Assembly: GCF_031178195.1 (NCBI RefSeq)
Contig: NZ_JAPSJL010000002.1
Span: forward strand, 247,593-311,592
DNA: 64,000 bases
Source: Zhihengliuella sp.
Lineage (GTDB): Bacteria; Actinomycetota; Actinomycetes; Actinomycetales; Micrococcaceae
Direction of reading: 5' to 3'
Position numbers and translations under genes: made by a program
Notes under the pieces: model-generated
Told to the model about the DNA's origin: nothing
What the model saw: the letters and a program-made list of their open reading frames with translations, nothing else
Database searches by the model: none
In this document: one piece after another, positions 17,863-25,021 of the stretch
Position numbering within the stretch: the first letter of the stretch is position 1
How the letters are laid out: each line of letters begins with the position of its first letter

Positions 17863-19563
17863 CTAGTCGCCGGGCGGGGGCCCGCAGACGACCTTGTGCC
17901 ACGGCTGGTACGTCCAGCGCAACGTGTCCGGCGGCAGGGTCTCCTCCGCGGAGGTGCGCGTCCGGGTCACGTCGACGGTGAAGCCCGGCTGGCCGCCGCG
18001 CTCGGGGACGCACTCGTCGGCCTCGTTGTACTTGGTCTCCGGCTCGACGAGGTTGTAGTGGTCGCTCGTCTTGCTCGTCACGGTCCAGTGCTTGGTGCCC
18101 CAGAGGCGCGTGTGCACGCGGCCGTCGGCGACCCAGGAGTGGATCATGACCGCGGTGTCCGTGTTGTTCCGCCACTTCATGTCGATCTGGCCCTCCCAGA
18201 GCGTCGCCTCGCGGCCGGCCGGGTAGCGGTCGAACCACCGGGAGTGCGGGCGGTGCTCGACGTCGTCGAATCCGGCGAGCCAGCCGACGTTGAACATCTG
18301 GGTGGAGATCTGCGAGAGCCCGCCGCCGACGGCGGTGCTGGAGAAGCCGTCCTCGACGACGCCGGACTCGAAGTAGCCGTTCTCCTTGGTGATGGGGCTG
18401 AGGACCCCGAGCAGGGAGAACGTCTCGCCCGGCTTGACGACCACGCCGGTGAGCTTCTGGGATCCGGCCACCAGATTCTTGGTCCGGACGGAGTCGTAGG
18501 TCGGATACGGCGTCGAGAAGTCGACGACGACCTCCTTGACGCCCAGTGCCTCGGCGTCCGCGGTCGTGAACTCCGGCTGGGTCTCGACGACCTCGACCGA
18601 GACGGTGCGCTCCTCGGTGGTGCTCGCGGCCACGACCTTTTCGCCGAGACCTTCGGGGTTGACCTGGCGGCCGGTCTGGTGCGGGACGATGGCCGGCTTC
18701 CCCCGCTTCAGGGTGATGCGCGCGTCCTGGGCGTCGACGCCGAGGTCGGGGTTGGCCTCCCTGACGGAGGCCAGGAGCTTCTCGGAGTCGAGGGCCAGGG
18801 TGACGCTGCCGTCCTCCGTCTCGAACTGGGCGGCGGCGGCCAGGGCCTCCGGACTGACTTCGGCGACGAGGTCGCCGGCCTGGACCGTGATCGGCCCGGC
18901 GACGAGCGGCTCGGCCAGGTTTTCGGCGGCCTCCTTGAACGCGGTGCCGACGATCTCCGGCGGAGTCGGGGTCGTGGGCAGCTCGATCGGTCCGGCGGGG
19001 TCGAACCAGCGCTCGGCGACGGTCCCGGAAGCGGCGCTCTGGGCCACCTGGAGTCCCTCGACGGGCTCGGTGACCACGGGGGTGACCCCGTCGTAGGCGA
19101 GCTTGCCCTCGACGGGTTCGCGGTTGAGCTTCTCCGCCGCGTCGGCGATCGCCGACTCCAGCTTCGGCCGGTCGATGTCCGCCACGGGGGCGAGCTCGCC
19201 GCCGCCGACGACGTGCCGCCAGAGGACCACGGGATCCAGGGTGAAGCCGGTGTAGTCGGCGATCGTCGCCTCCAGATCGAGCCCGAGACCAGACGCGGCG
19301 GGATCGAGGGTCGCCTCGGCGTCGCCGGCCGTCACGGCGATGGGCTCCTCCGCCAGGGGCTCGAGCTCGGCGGAGAGCCGCTCCAGGGCCTGTTCGTGGC
19401 TCATTCCGCCGACGGGCACGCCGTGCACGGTGGTCCCGCGGGGAACGGCGCCGCCCAGGACGGCTGCCGCGCCGATGTAGCCGCCGACGGCGAGCACGGC
19501 GAGGGAACCGCCGATGATCCAGCCCCTGGCGGTCCGGGAGGGCTTCTTCTTAGAGGAGGTCAC
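17863..19563 (-). CDS. VanW family protein with peptidoglycan-binding-like domains
   Basis: A 566-residue secreted or membrane-anchored protein: basic N-terminus, one membrane helix (about residues 14-36), two repeated binding-like regions (around 45-170 and 190-310), then a VanW domain starting near YDSVRTKNL and containing GETFSLLGVLSPITKENGYF, GGGLSQISTQMFNVGWLAGF and HRPHSRWFDRYPAGREATL. VanW genes occur in some vancomycin-resistance clusters but are not resistance genes by themselves; an envelope role is likely. It lies downstream of serB with a 166-base gap. Confidence 0.9.
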   Translation of the reverse strand: MTSSKKKPSRTARGWIIGGSLAVLAVGGYIGAAAVLGGAVPRGTTVHGVPVGGMSHEQALERLSAELEPLAEEPIAVTAGDAEATLDPAASGLGLDLEATIADYTGFTLDPVVLWRHVVGGGELAPVADIDRPKLESAIADAAEKLNREPVEGKLAYDGVTPVVTEPVEGLQVAQSAASGTVAERWFDPAGPIELPTTPTPPEIVGTAFKEAAENLAEPLVAGPITVQAGDLVAEVSPEALAAAAQFETEDGSVTLALDSEKLLASVREANPDLGVDAQDARITLKRGKPAIVPHQTGRQVNPEGLGEKVVAASTTEERTVSVEVVETQPEFTTADAEALGVKEVVVDFSTPYPTYDSVRTKNLVAGSQKLTGVVVKPGETFSLLGVLSPITKENGYFESGVVEDGFSSTAVGGGLSQISTQMFNVGWLAGFDDVEHRPHSRWFDRYPAGREATLWEGQIDMKWRNNTDTAVMIHSWVADGRVHTRLWGTKHWTVTSKTSDHYNLVEPETKYNEADECVPERGGQPGFTVDVTRTRTSAEETLPPDTLRWTYQPWHKVVCGPPPGD

Positions 19564-19729
19564 GCGTAGTCTCTCGAAAGCTGTGTCAGAAAGGGAGGGC
19601 GCGGCGGAGCGGATGCAGCCGCATCAACCAAGAGTAGCCGTGGCCGGGCGCGGTCACTGACGTGCCGCGCGGCTCCGAGTGGTTCGTTATGCGATTGTGT
19701 TTCAACACTGAGGCGGCGAACCCGGCCCG

Positions 19730-20764
19730 TCAGGCCGCCGACGGCCGCTCGACGCCCGTCAGCTCCAGGACGGCGTCGAGCCGCGGCAGGTCGATGCGGG
19801 CGGCGGCCTCGGTGGCGAGCGCCGGCTTGGCGCAGTACGCCACGCCCAGTCCGGATGCGAGGACCATGTCCAGGTCGTTCGCGCCGTCGCCGACGGCGAT
19901 CGTCGCCTCCAACGGGACCCCGGACTCGTCCGCCCACCGCCGCAGGCAGGACTCCTTCGCGGCGCGGTCCACGACCTCGCCGACGACTCGTCCGGTGAGT
20001 CGGCCCCCGCTGATCTCGAGCTCGTTCGCGACGGCGAAGTCCAGCCCGAGGTCGTCGGCGAGGGGCCGCAGGATCTGGATGAACCCGCCGGAGACGACCC
20101 CGACACGGTGGCCCGCCGCACGGAAGGCGGCCACGAGGTCGCGCGCGCCGGGGGAGAGGCGGACGGTGTGCCGCACAGCGTCGATCACGGACGCGTCGAG
20201 GCCGGCCAGGGCCTCCACGCGGGCGTGCAGGCTCTGCGCGAAGTCCAACTCGCCCCGCATCGCGGCCTCCGTGACCGCGGCGACCTCCGCCTCGCGGCCG
20301 GCGTGGGCGGCGAGCAGCTCGATGACCTCCTGCTGGATGAGCGTCGAGTCGACGTCCATCACGAGCAGCTTGTGCGGGGCGGCGTAGACGCTCGCCGGGA
20401 CGACGGAGAGGGTCTCGCCGGTCCGTCCGCGGTCGGCCCAGGAACGCGGTGAAGGCACGTCGGCAGCGGTCAGGAGGTCGTCGGCGGCCGCGCGGAGCGC
20501 CGCGACGTCCGCGGCCTCCACGGCGAAGCGCTGCCCGCCCAGGGCGACGGCCCGGTCCCCCGCGCCCTCGGGGGCGGAGGAGTCGACGGGAGCGGTCGCC
20601 AGCACGGTGCCGCACGCCGACAGTGCGGCGACGATCCGTTCAGCGGTCAGCGCCGCGCAGGCTGGGCCGGGGTGCAGGTGCACGACGACGGCGCTCGCGC
20701 GGGTGCGCGCCGCCTCCTCGAAGGCGGCGGCGGTGGTGGGGACGGCTTGAGACGACTGCGACAT
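19730..20764 (-). CDS. serB: Phosphoserine phosphatase SerB
   Basis: A 344-residue HAD-family phosphatase with motif I VMDVDSTLIQQEVIELLA, motif II SGGFIQILRPLADDLGLD, a Lys in DRAAKESCLRRWA and motif IV GDGANDLDMVLASGLG. It performs the last step of serine synthesis. About 130 N-terminal residues precede the catalytic domain, corresponding to a degenerate ACT-like region. The ATG at 20762-20764 is chosen; twelve more in-frame codons upstream lack a better start. Confidence 0.93.
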   Translation of the reverse strand: MSQSSQAVPTTAAAFEEAARTRASAVVVHLHPGPACAALTAERIVAALSACGTVLATAPVDSSAPEGAGDRAVALGGQRFAVEAADVAALRAAADDLLTAADVPSPRSWADRGRTGETLSVVPASVYAAPHKLLVMDVDSTLIQQEVIELLAAHAGREAEVAAVTEAAMRGELDFAQSLHARVEALAGLDASVIDAVRHTVRLSPGARDLVAAFRAAGHRVGVVSGGFIQILRPLADDLGLDFAVANELEISGGRLTGRVVGEVVDRAAKESCLRRWADESGVPLEATIAVGDGANDLDMVLASGLGVAYCAKPALATEAAARIDLPRLDAVLELTGVERPSAA

Positions 20765-20889
20765 GCCCCCAGTCTCCCGCGCCCGCGCGGCCCGGCCCAA
20801 GCCGGCCGCTCCAGCGTGACGGTCGCCGTGTCCGTTGACACGGGACCCGGTTTGGTCGATTCGCGCCGCGCTGGCCTAGTGTTTTCACC

Positions 20890-21675
20890 ATGAGTGAAGT
20901 GTTGGATTTTGCGGAGGTCACGGTGGTCCGGGGCCGCAAGCGGCTGCTGGATGGCGTGGACTGGTCGGTTTCCGAGGGCGAGCGCTGGGTCGTCCTGGGG
21001 GCGAACGGGGCGGGCAAGACCACCCTGATGCAGATCGCCGCCACCCGCCTGCATCCCACGTCCGGCACGGTCTCCATCCTCGGGGAGACCCTCGGCCGGG
21101 TGGACGTGTTCGACCTGCGTCCGCTCATCGGGCTCTCCTCGGCGGCGCTCGCAGCGCAGATCCCCGCCGGCGAGAGGGTGCTCGACGTCGTCGTCACCGC
21201 CGCCTACGGCGCCACCGGGCGCTGGCGCGAGCAGTACGAGAAGCTGGACGAGCGCCGCGCGTTCGGTCTCCTGCACGACTGGGGCATGTCCACCCTCCTG
21301 AACCGTCCGTTCGGGTCCCTCAGCGAGGGCGAGCGCAAGCGCACGCAGATCGCGCGCGCTCTGATGACGGACCCCGAGCTGCTGATCCTCGACGAGCCGG
21401 GCGCCGGCCTGGACCTCGCCGGCCGCGAGGACCTGGTCCGACGTCTGGCCGACCTGGCGGCGGACGAGGCCGCTCCCGCCCTCGTGCTCGTCACCCACCA
21501 TCTGGAGGAGATCCCGCCGGGCTTCACGCACGTCCTGATGCTCCGGGAGGGGGAGGTCGTCGCCTCCGGCCCCCTCGGCGAGACCCTCACCGAGGCCAAT
21601 CTCGCCGCCACCTTCGGCGCCGACCTGAAGCTGACGGCGTCGGACGGGCGGTACACCGCGGTGGCCCGGGCCTAG
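20890..21675 (+). CDS. ABC transporter ATP-binding protein
   Basis: A 261-residue ATPase with Walker A GANGAGKTT, signature LSEGERKRTQIA (Glu replaces the usual second Gly region) and Walker B LLILDEPGAGLDLAGRE, then LVTHHLEEIP. It resembles the YlmA/ModF-type stand-alone ATPases. No permease adjoins it unless the downstream TSUP gene, which is normally ATP-independent, is linked. Function unknown. A TANNNT hexamer (TAGTGT, 20877-20882) seven bases before the ATG and no ribosome site suggest a leaderless mRNA. Confidence 0.87.
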   Translation: MSEVLDFAEVTVVRGRKRLLDGVDWSVSEGERWVVLGANGAGKTTLMQIAATRLHPTSGTVSILGETLGRVDVFDLRPLIGLSSAALAAQIPAGERVLDVVVTAAYGATGRWREQYEKLDERRAFGLLHDWGMSTLLNRPFGSLSEGERKRTQIARALMTDPELLILDEPGAGLDLAGREDLVRRLADLAADEAAPALVLVTHHLEEIPPGFTHVLMLREGEVVASGPLGETLTEANLAATFGADLKLTASDGRYTAVARA

Positions 21676-21684
21676 CCGCACGCC

Positions 21685-22488
21685 ATGCTCGACTTCTGGC
21701 GTGAGGCGGTCATCCTCGTCGCCGGCCTCTGGGCCGGCACCATCAACACCATCGTCGGCTCCGGTACCCTCGTCACCTTCCCGGTGCTCCTCGCCCTCGG
21801 CACGGCACCGGTCAACGCGATCGTCTCCAACGCCATGGGTCTCGTCGCCGGCGGGTTCTCCGGCGCGTGGGGCTACCGGCGCGAGGCCAGGTCGGTCCCG
21901 AAGACCATCGTCCGCCTGCTCCCCGTCTCCCTGGTCGGTGGCCTGGTCGGCGCCTACCTGCTGCTGCACCTGCCGGAGTCCGTCTTCGGCGTCGTCGCGC
22001 CGGTCCTGATCCTCGTCGCCGTGCTGCTGGTCGCGTTCCAACCGCGCCTCTCGGCGTGGTCGAAGCGGCGCCAGAGCGCCGAGCAGACGCTCCCCGAACT
22101 GGCGGACCGGCAGAAGCTGCCGCCGATCCTGTACGTCCTGGTCTTCCTCATCGGCGTCTACGGCGGCTACTTCACCGCGGCCCAGGGCGTGCTGCTCATG
22201 GGCGTCCTGGGCGTTCTCTTCCACGGCAGCCTGCAGCAGTCCAACGCCATCAAGGTGATCCTGTCCCTGGGCGTGAACCTCATCGCCGCCGTGTCCTACC
22301 TGCTCTTCGCGTTCGAGCGGATCGACTGGATCGTCGTCGCGCTCATCGCGGCCGGGTCGCTGCTCGGCGGCTTCCTCGGGGCGAAGATCGGCCGGCGCCT
22401 CTCACCGGCCTGGCTGCGCGGCGTCATCATCGTGCTCGGCCTCGTCGCGCTCGTCGACATGGTCGCCAGGCTCGTGGCCGGCGCATGA
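21685..22488 (+). CDS. TSUP family sulfite/sulfonate exporter-like membrane protein
   Basis: A 267-residue membrane protein with eight or so helices and the duplicated TSUP motifs GTINTIVGSGTLVTFPVLLA near the start and GVYGGYFTAAQGVLLMG in the second half. TauE/SafE relatives move sulfur-containing anions; specificity is unknown. It begins nine bases after the ATPase and its stop overlaps the methyltransferase ATG as ATGA. Confidence 0.9.
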   Translation: MLDFWREAVILVAGLWAGTINTIVGSGTLVTFPVLLALGTAPVNAIVSNAMGLVAGGFSGAWGYRREARSVPKTIVRLLPVSLVGGLVGAYLLLHLPESVFGVVAPVLILVAVLLVAFQPRLSAWSKRRQSAEQTLPELADRQKLPPILYVLVFLIGVYGGYFTAAQGVLLMGVLGVLFHGSLQQSNAIKVILSLGVNLIAAVSYLLFAFERIDWIVVALIAAGSLLGGFLGAKIGRRLSPAWLRGVIIVLGLVALVDMVARLVAGA

Positions 22489-23288
22489 TCGTCCGCCTCG
22501 AGGCGGCCGACGACCCGCGCGTCTCCGACTACTGGGCGCTCTCCGACGCCCAGCTGCGCCAGACCGCCGACCCGGCCCACGGGCGCTACATCGCCGAGAG
22601 CTCCAAGGTCGTCCGCCGCGCCCTCGCGGCCGGTCACACGCCGCGCAGCTTCTTCCTCGCCCCGCAGTGGATCGACGGCCTCTCGGACGTCCTCGAGGCG
22701 CACCCGGACGTCCCCGCCTACGTGGGGGAGCCGAGGCTCCTCGAGGCGATCGCCGGCTTCCACCTGCACCGCGGCGCGCTCGCCGCCATGAACCGCCCCG
22801 AGCCCCTCGCGCTCGACGCCGTGCTCGCCGGGGCCCGCCGCGTGGCGGTCCTGGAGGATCTGGCGGACCACACCAACCTCGGCGCGATCTTCCGCTCGGC
22901 TGCGGCCATCGGCGTCGACGCCGTCCTGGTCACCGAGCGCTGCGCGGATCCGCTGTATCGCCGGGCCATCCGCGTCTCCATGGGGACGGTGTTCCAGATC
23001 CCGTGGGTGCGCCTGGGGGACTGGGACGACGCCGTCGCGCAGCTGAAATCCCAGGGCTTCAGCCTGGCGGCGCTCGAGGTGACGGAAGACGCCCGGCCGG
23101 TCGACGACGTCGCCCGGATGGACCTGCCCCGGCTGGCCCTGATCCTCGGCACCGAGGGGGCCGGCGTCTCGCCGCGGGCCCTCGCGGCGTCGGACCTGCA
23201 GGTGGTCATCCCCATGCGCGAGGGTGTCGACTCGCTCAACGTCGCCGCCGCCTCCGCCGTGGCCTTCTGGGAGCTCCGCCCCCGCTGA
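22485..23288 (+). CDS. SpoU/TrmH family RNA 2'-O-methyltransferase
   Basis: A 267-residue SPOUT methyltransferase. Motif 1 is LEDLADHTNLGAIFRSAAAI (Asn and Arg), motif 2 LALILGTEGAGVS and motif 3 VVIPMREGVDSLNVAAASAV, which form the knotted AdoMet site. An N-terminal RNA-binding substrate domain precedes it. The target (rRNA or tRNA ribose) cannot be decided. Translationally coupled to the TSUP gene. Confidence 0.9.
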   Translation: MIVRLEAADDPRVSDYWALSDAQLRQTADPAHGRYIAESSKVVRRALAAGHTPRSFFLAPQWIDGLSDVLEAHPDVPAYVGEPRLLEAIAGFHLHRGALAAMNRPEPLALDAVLAGARRVAVLEDLADHTNLGAIFRSAAAIGVDAVLVTERCADPLYRRAIRVSMGTVFQIPWVRLGDWDDAVAQLKSQGFSLAALEVTEDARPVDDVARMDLPRLALILGTEGAGVSPRALAASDLQVVIPMREGVDSLNVAAASAVAFWELRPR

Positions 23289-23295
23289 GGCGGAA

Positions 23296-23324
23296 TTGGG
23301 ATCGTGCCCGGCGTGGGATAGGAT
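23296..23324 (+). promoter_or_regulatory. Predicted promoter of rpmE2
   Basis: A -35-like TTGGGA (23296-23301) and -10-like TAGGAT (23319-23324) are separated by 17 bases. This predicts a start near 23331 and a leader of about 90 bases, long enough for a ribosomal protein leader structure. Confidence 0.6.
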
Positions 23325-23423
23325 GGTGCGTCGGTCCATCTCTGCGCGCACGCGCCACGGGTGGGCACCTCACAAGTTTGGCAGCTGGCAAAATCCAGAG
23401 GCTCAGAGACAAAGGTTTAAATC

Positions 23424-23681
23424 ATGAAGGCAAACACGCACCCCGAGTACGCACCGGTGGTTTTCAACGACCTGGCATCCGGCGAGAAGTTCCTGACCCG
23501 CTCGACCGCCACGTCGAACAAGACCATCGAGTGGGAGGACGGCAACACCTACCCGGTGATCGACGTCGAGATCTCCGCCGCCTCGCACCCGTTCTACACG
23601 GGCAAGCAGCGCATCATGGACTCCGCCGGTCGCGTGGAGCGCTTCAACGCACGCTTCAAGAACTTCGGCGGCAAGAAGTAG
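23424..23681 (+). CDS. rpmE2: 50S ribosomal protein L31 type B
   Basis: An 85-residue type B L31, starting [14 protein letters not shown]. It contains no cysteine at all, so it lacks the zinc-binding CxxC pairs of type A L31; such copies replace the zinc form when zinc is scarce. No obvious Zur palindrome was seen upstream. It has its own promoter and a strong hairpin terminator, so it is monocistronic. Confidence 0.95.
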   Translation: MKANTHPEYAPVVFNDLASGEKFLTRSTATSNKTIEWEDGNTYPVIDVEISAASHPFYTGKQRIMDSAGRVERFNARFKNFGGKK

Positions 23682-23735
23682 TCACGCCGCAGTAGGCACG
23701 CCGGAGCGCCGACCCGTCGGTGCCCTCGGCAGCAG

Positions 23736-23768
23736 AGCAGGACCCCGCCGGCACGGCGGGGTCCTGCT
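23736..23768. terminator. Terminator of rpmE2
   Basis: Arms of 15 bases (23736-23750 and 23754-23768) with a three-base loop. Confidence 0.85.
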
Positions 23769-23880
23769 GCATTCAAGGGTCCTGCTGCACTCGATCCGAC
23801 CCGTCGACCGAGGCCGCAGCGCGCCCGGAGCGCGGACGCCCGGTGACTGGCCGGCCAGCACGGATCACTAGAATCGACCC

Positions 23881-24975
23881 ATGACGAATCTGCCTCCCGC
23901 CGGCCCCGCCCCTGACGACTACACGCACCACGGCGAGTACAAGGTGGTCGACGGCAAGCTCGTCGTCGTCGACCTGCGGGTCGAGGAGGGGCGTGTCGCG
24001 ACGGCCAACGTCAACGGCGACTTCTTCCTGGAGCCCGATGAGGCCCTCGCAGACCTCAATGCCGCCCTCACGGGGCTCCCCGCCGACGCAAGCCACGGAA
24101 CGCTCGTGGAGGCCGTCGTCCAGGGCCTGCGACCGGAGGCCTCGATGATCGGTTTCGACGCCGCGGCCGTCGCTACCGCTGCTCGCCGTGCACTCGGCCA
24201 CGCGAGCACCTGGGCGGACCACGAGTGGGAGATCCTCCCGCCGCAGGACCTGCCGATCGCCACCAACGTCGCCCTCGACGAAGTCCTCACCCGGCAGGTC
24301 GCAGCCGGGGAGCGGAAGCCGACACTGCGCCTGTGGGACTGGTCCGAGCGCGCCGTGGTCATCGGCAGCTTCCAGTCCCTGCGCAACGAGGTCGACGCCG
24401 AGGCGGCCGCCGAGCACGACGTGACCGTCATGCGCCGGATCTCCGGCGGCGGGGCCATGTTCATGGAGTCCGGCAACTGCATCACCTACTCGCTCTACGC
24501 GCCGGTCTCGCTGGTGGATGGGCTGAGCTTCGCGGACAGCTACCCGTTCCTCGACGGCTGGGTCATGGAGGCGCTCGCCGCCGTCGGGATCCGGGCGCAC
24601 TACAAGCCGCTCAACGACATCGCGACCAAGCAGGGCAAGATCGGCGGGGCGGCCCAGAAGCGCCTCGCCAACGGCGGTCTCCTGCACCACGTGACGATGA
24701 GCTACGACATCGACGCCGACAAGATGATGCAGGTCCTGCGGATCGGCCGGGAGAAGATCTCGGACAAGGGCATCGCGAGCGCTAGGAAACGCGTCGACCC
24801 ACTCAAGCGGCAGGCAGGGCGCAGCCGCGAGGAGATCCTCGAGACCATGATGCAGGTCTTCGAGACCCGCTACGGGGCCCGGCGCGCGCGCCTCGATGAT
24901 GAGACGCTGGGCCGCGCGGAGGCACTCGCCGAGGAGAAATTCCTCGCCCCGGAGTGGATCGGCCGCGTCCCCTAG
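23881..24975 (+). CDS. Lipoate-protein ligase A family protein with N-terminal accessory domain
   Basis: A 364-residue protein with a BPL/LPL catalytic domain (about 110-335): RRISGGGAMF at 185-194 and NDIATKQGKIGGAAQKR ending at 261 carry the ligand loop and the Lys-Ile-Gly-Gly core. Residues 16-90 (HHGEYKVVDGKLVVVDLRVE, then DFFLEP) resemble the LplA accessory domain, which in E. coli LplA lies at the C-terminus. Attachment of lipoate or a related acyl group to E2/GcvH domains is inferred. It is monocistronic and convergent with pepN. Confidence 0.85.
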   Translation: MTNLPPAGPAPDDYTHHGEYKVVDGKLVVVDLRVEEGRVATANVNGDFFLEPDEALADLNAALTGLPADASHGTLVEAVVQGLRPEASMIGFDAAAVATAARRALGHASTWADHEWEILPPQDLPIATNVALDEVLTRQVAAGERKPTLRLWDWSERAVVIGSFQSLRNEVDAEAAAEHDVTVMRRISGGGAMFMESGNCITYSLYAPVSLVDGLSFADSYPFLDGWVMEALAAVGIRAHYKPLNDIATKQGKIGGAAQKRLANGGLLHHVTMSYDIDADKMMQVLRIGREKISDKGIASARKRVDPLKRQAGRSREEILETMMQVFETRYGARRARLDDETLGRAEALAEEKFLAPEWIGRVP

Positions 24976-25021
24976 TCAGTCCTGAGCAGGTCGAGGGCAT
25001 GCGGCCAGTGTGCCGGCGGAC

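Noticed and set aside
17863-19563. VanW gene as a vancomycin-resistance determinant
   Set aside because: No vanHAX-type genes are nearby, and VanW-domain proteins are widespread in actinobacteria.
20835-20840. Perfect TTGACA as -35 of the 20890 ABC gene
   Set aside because: The nearest -10 (TAGTGT, 20877) is 36 bases away, too far for a promoter pair.
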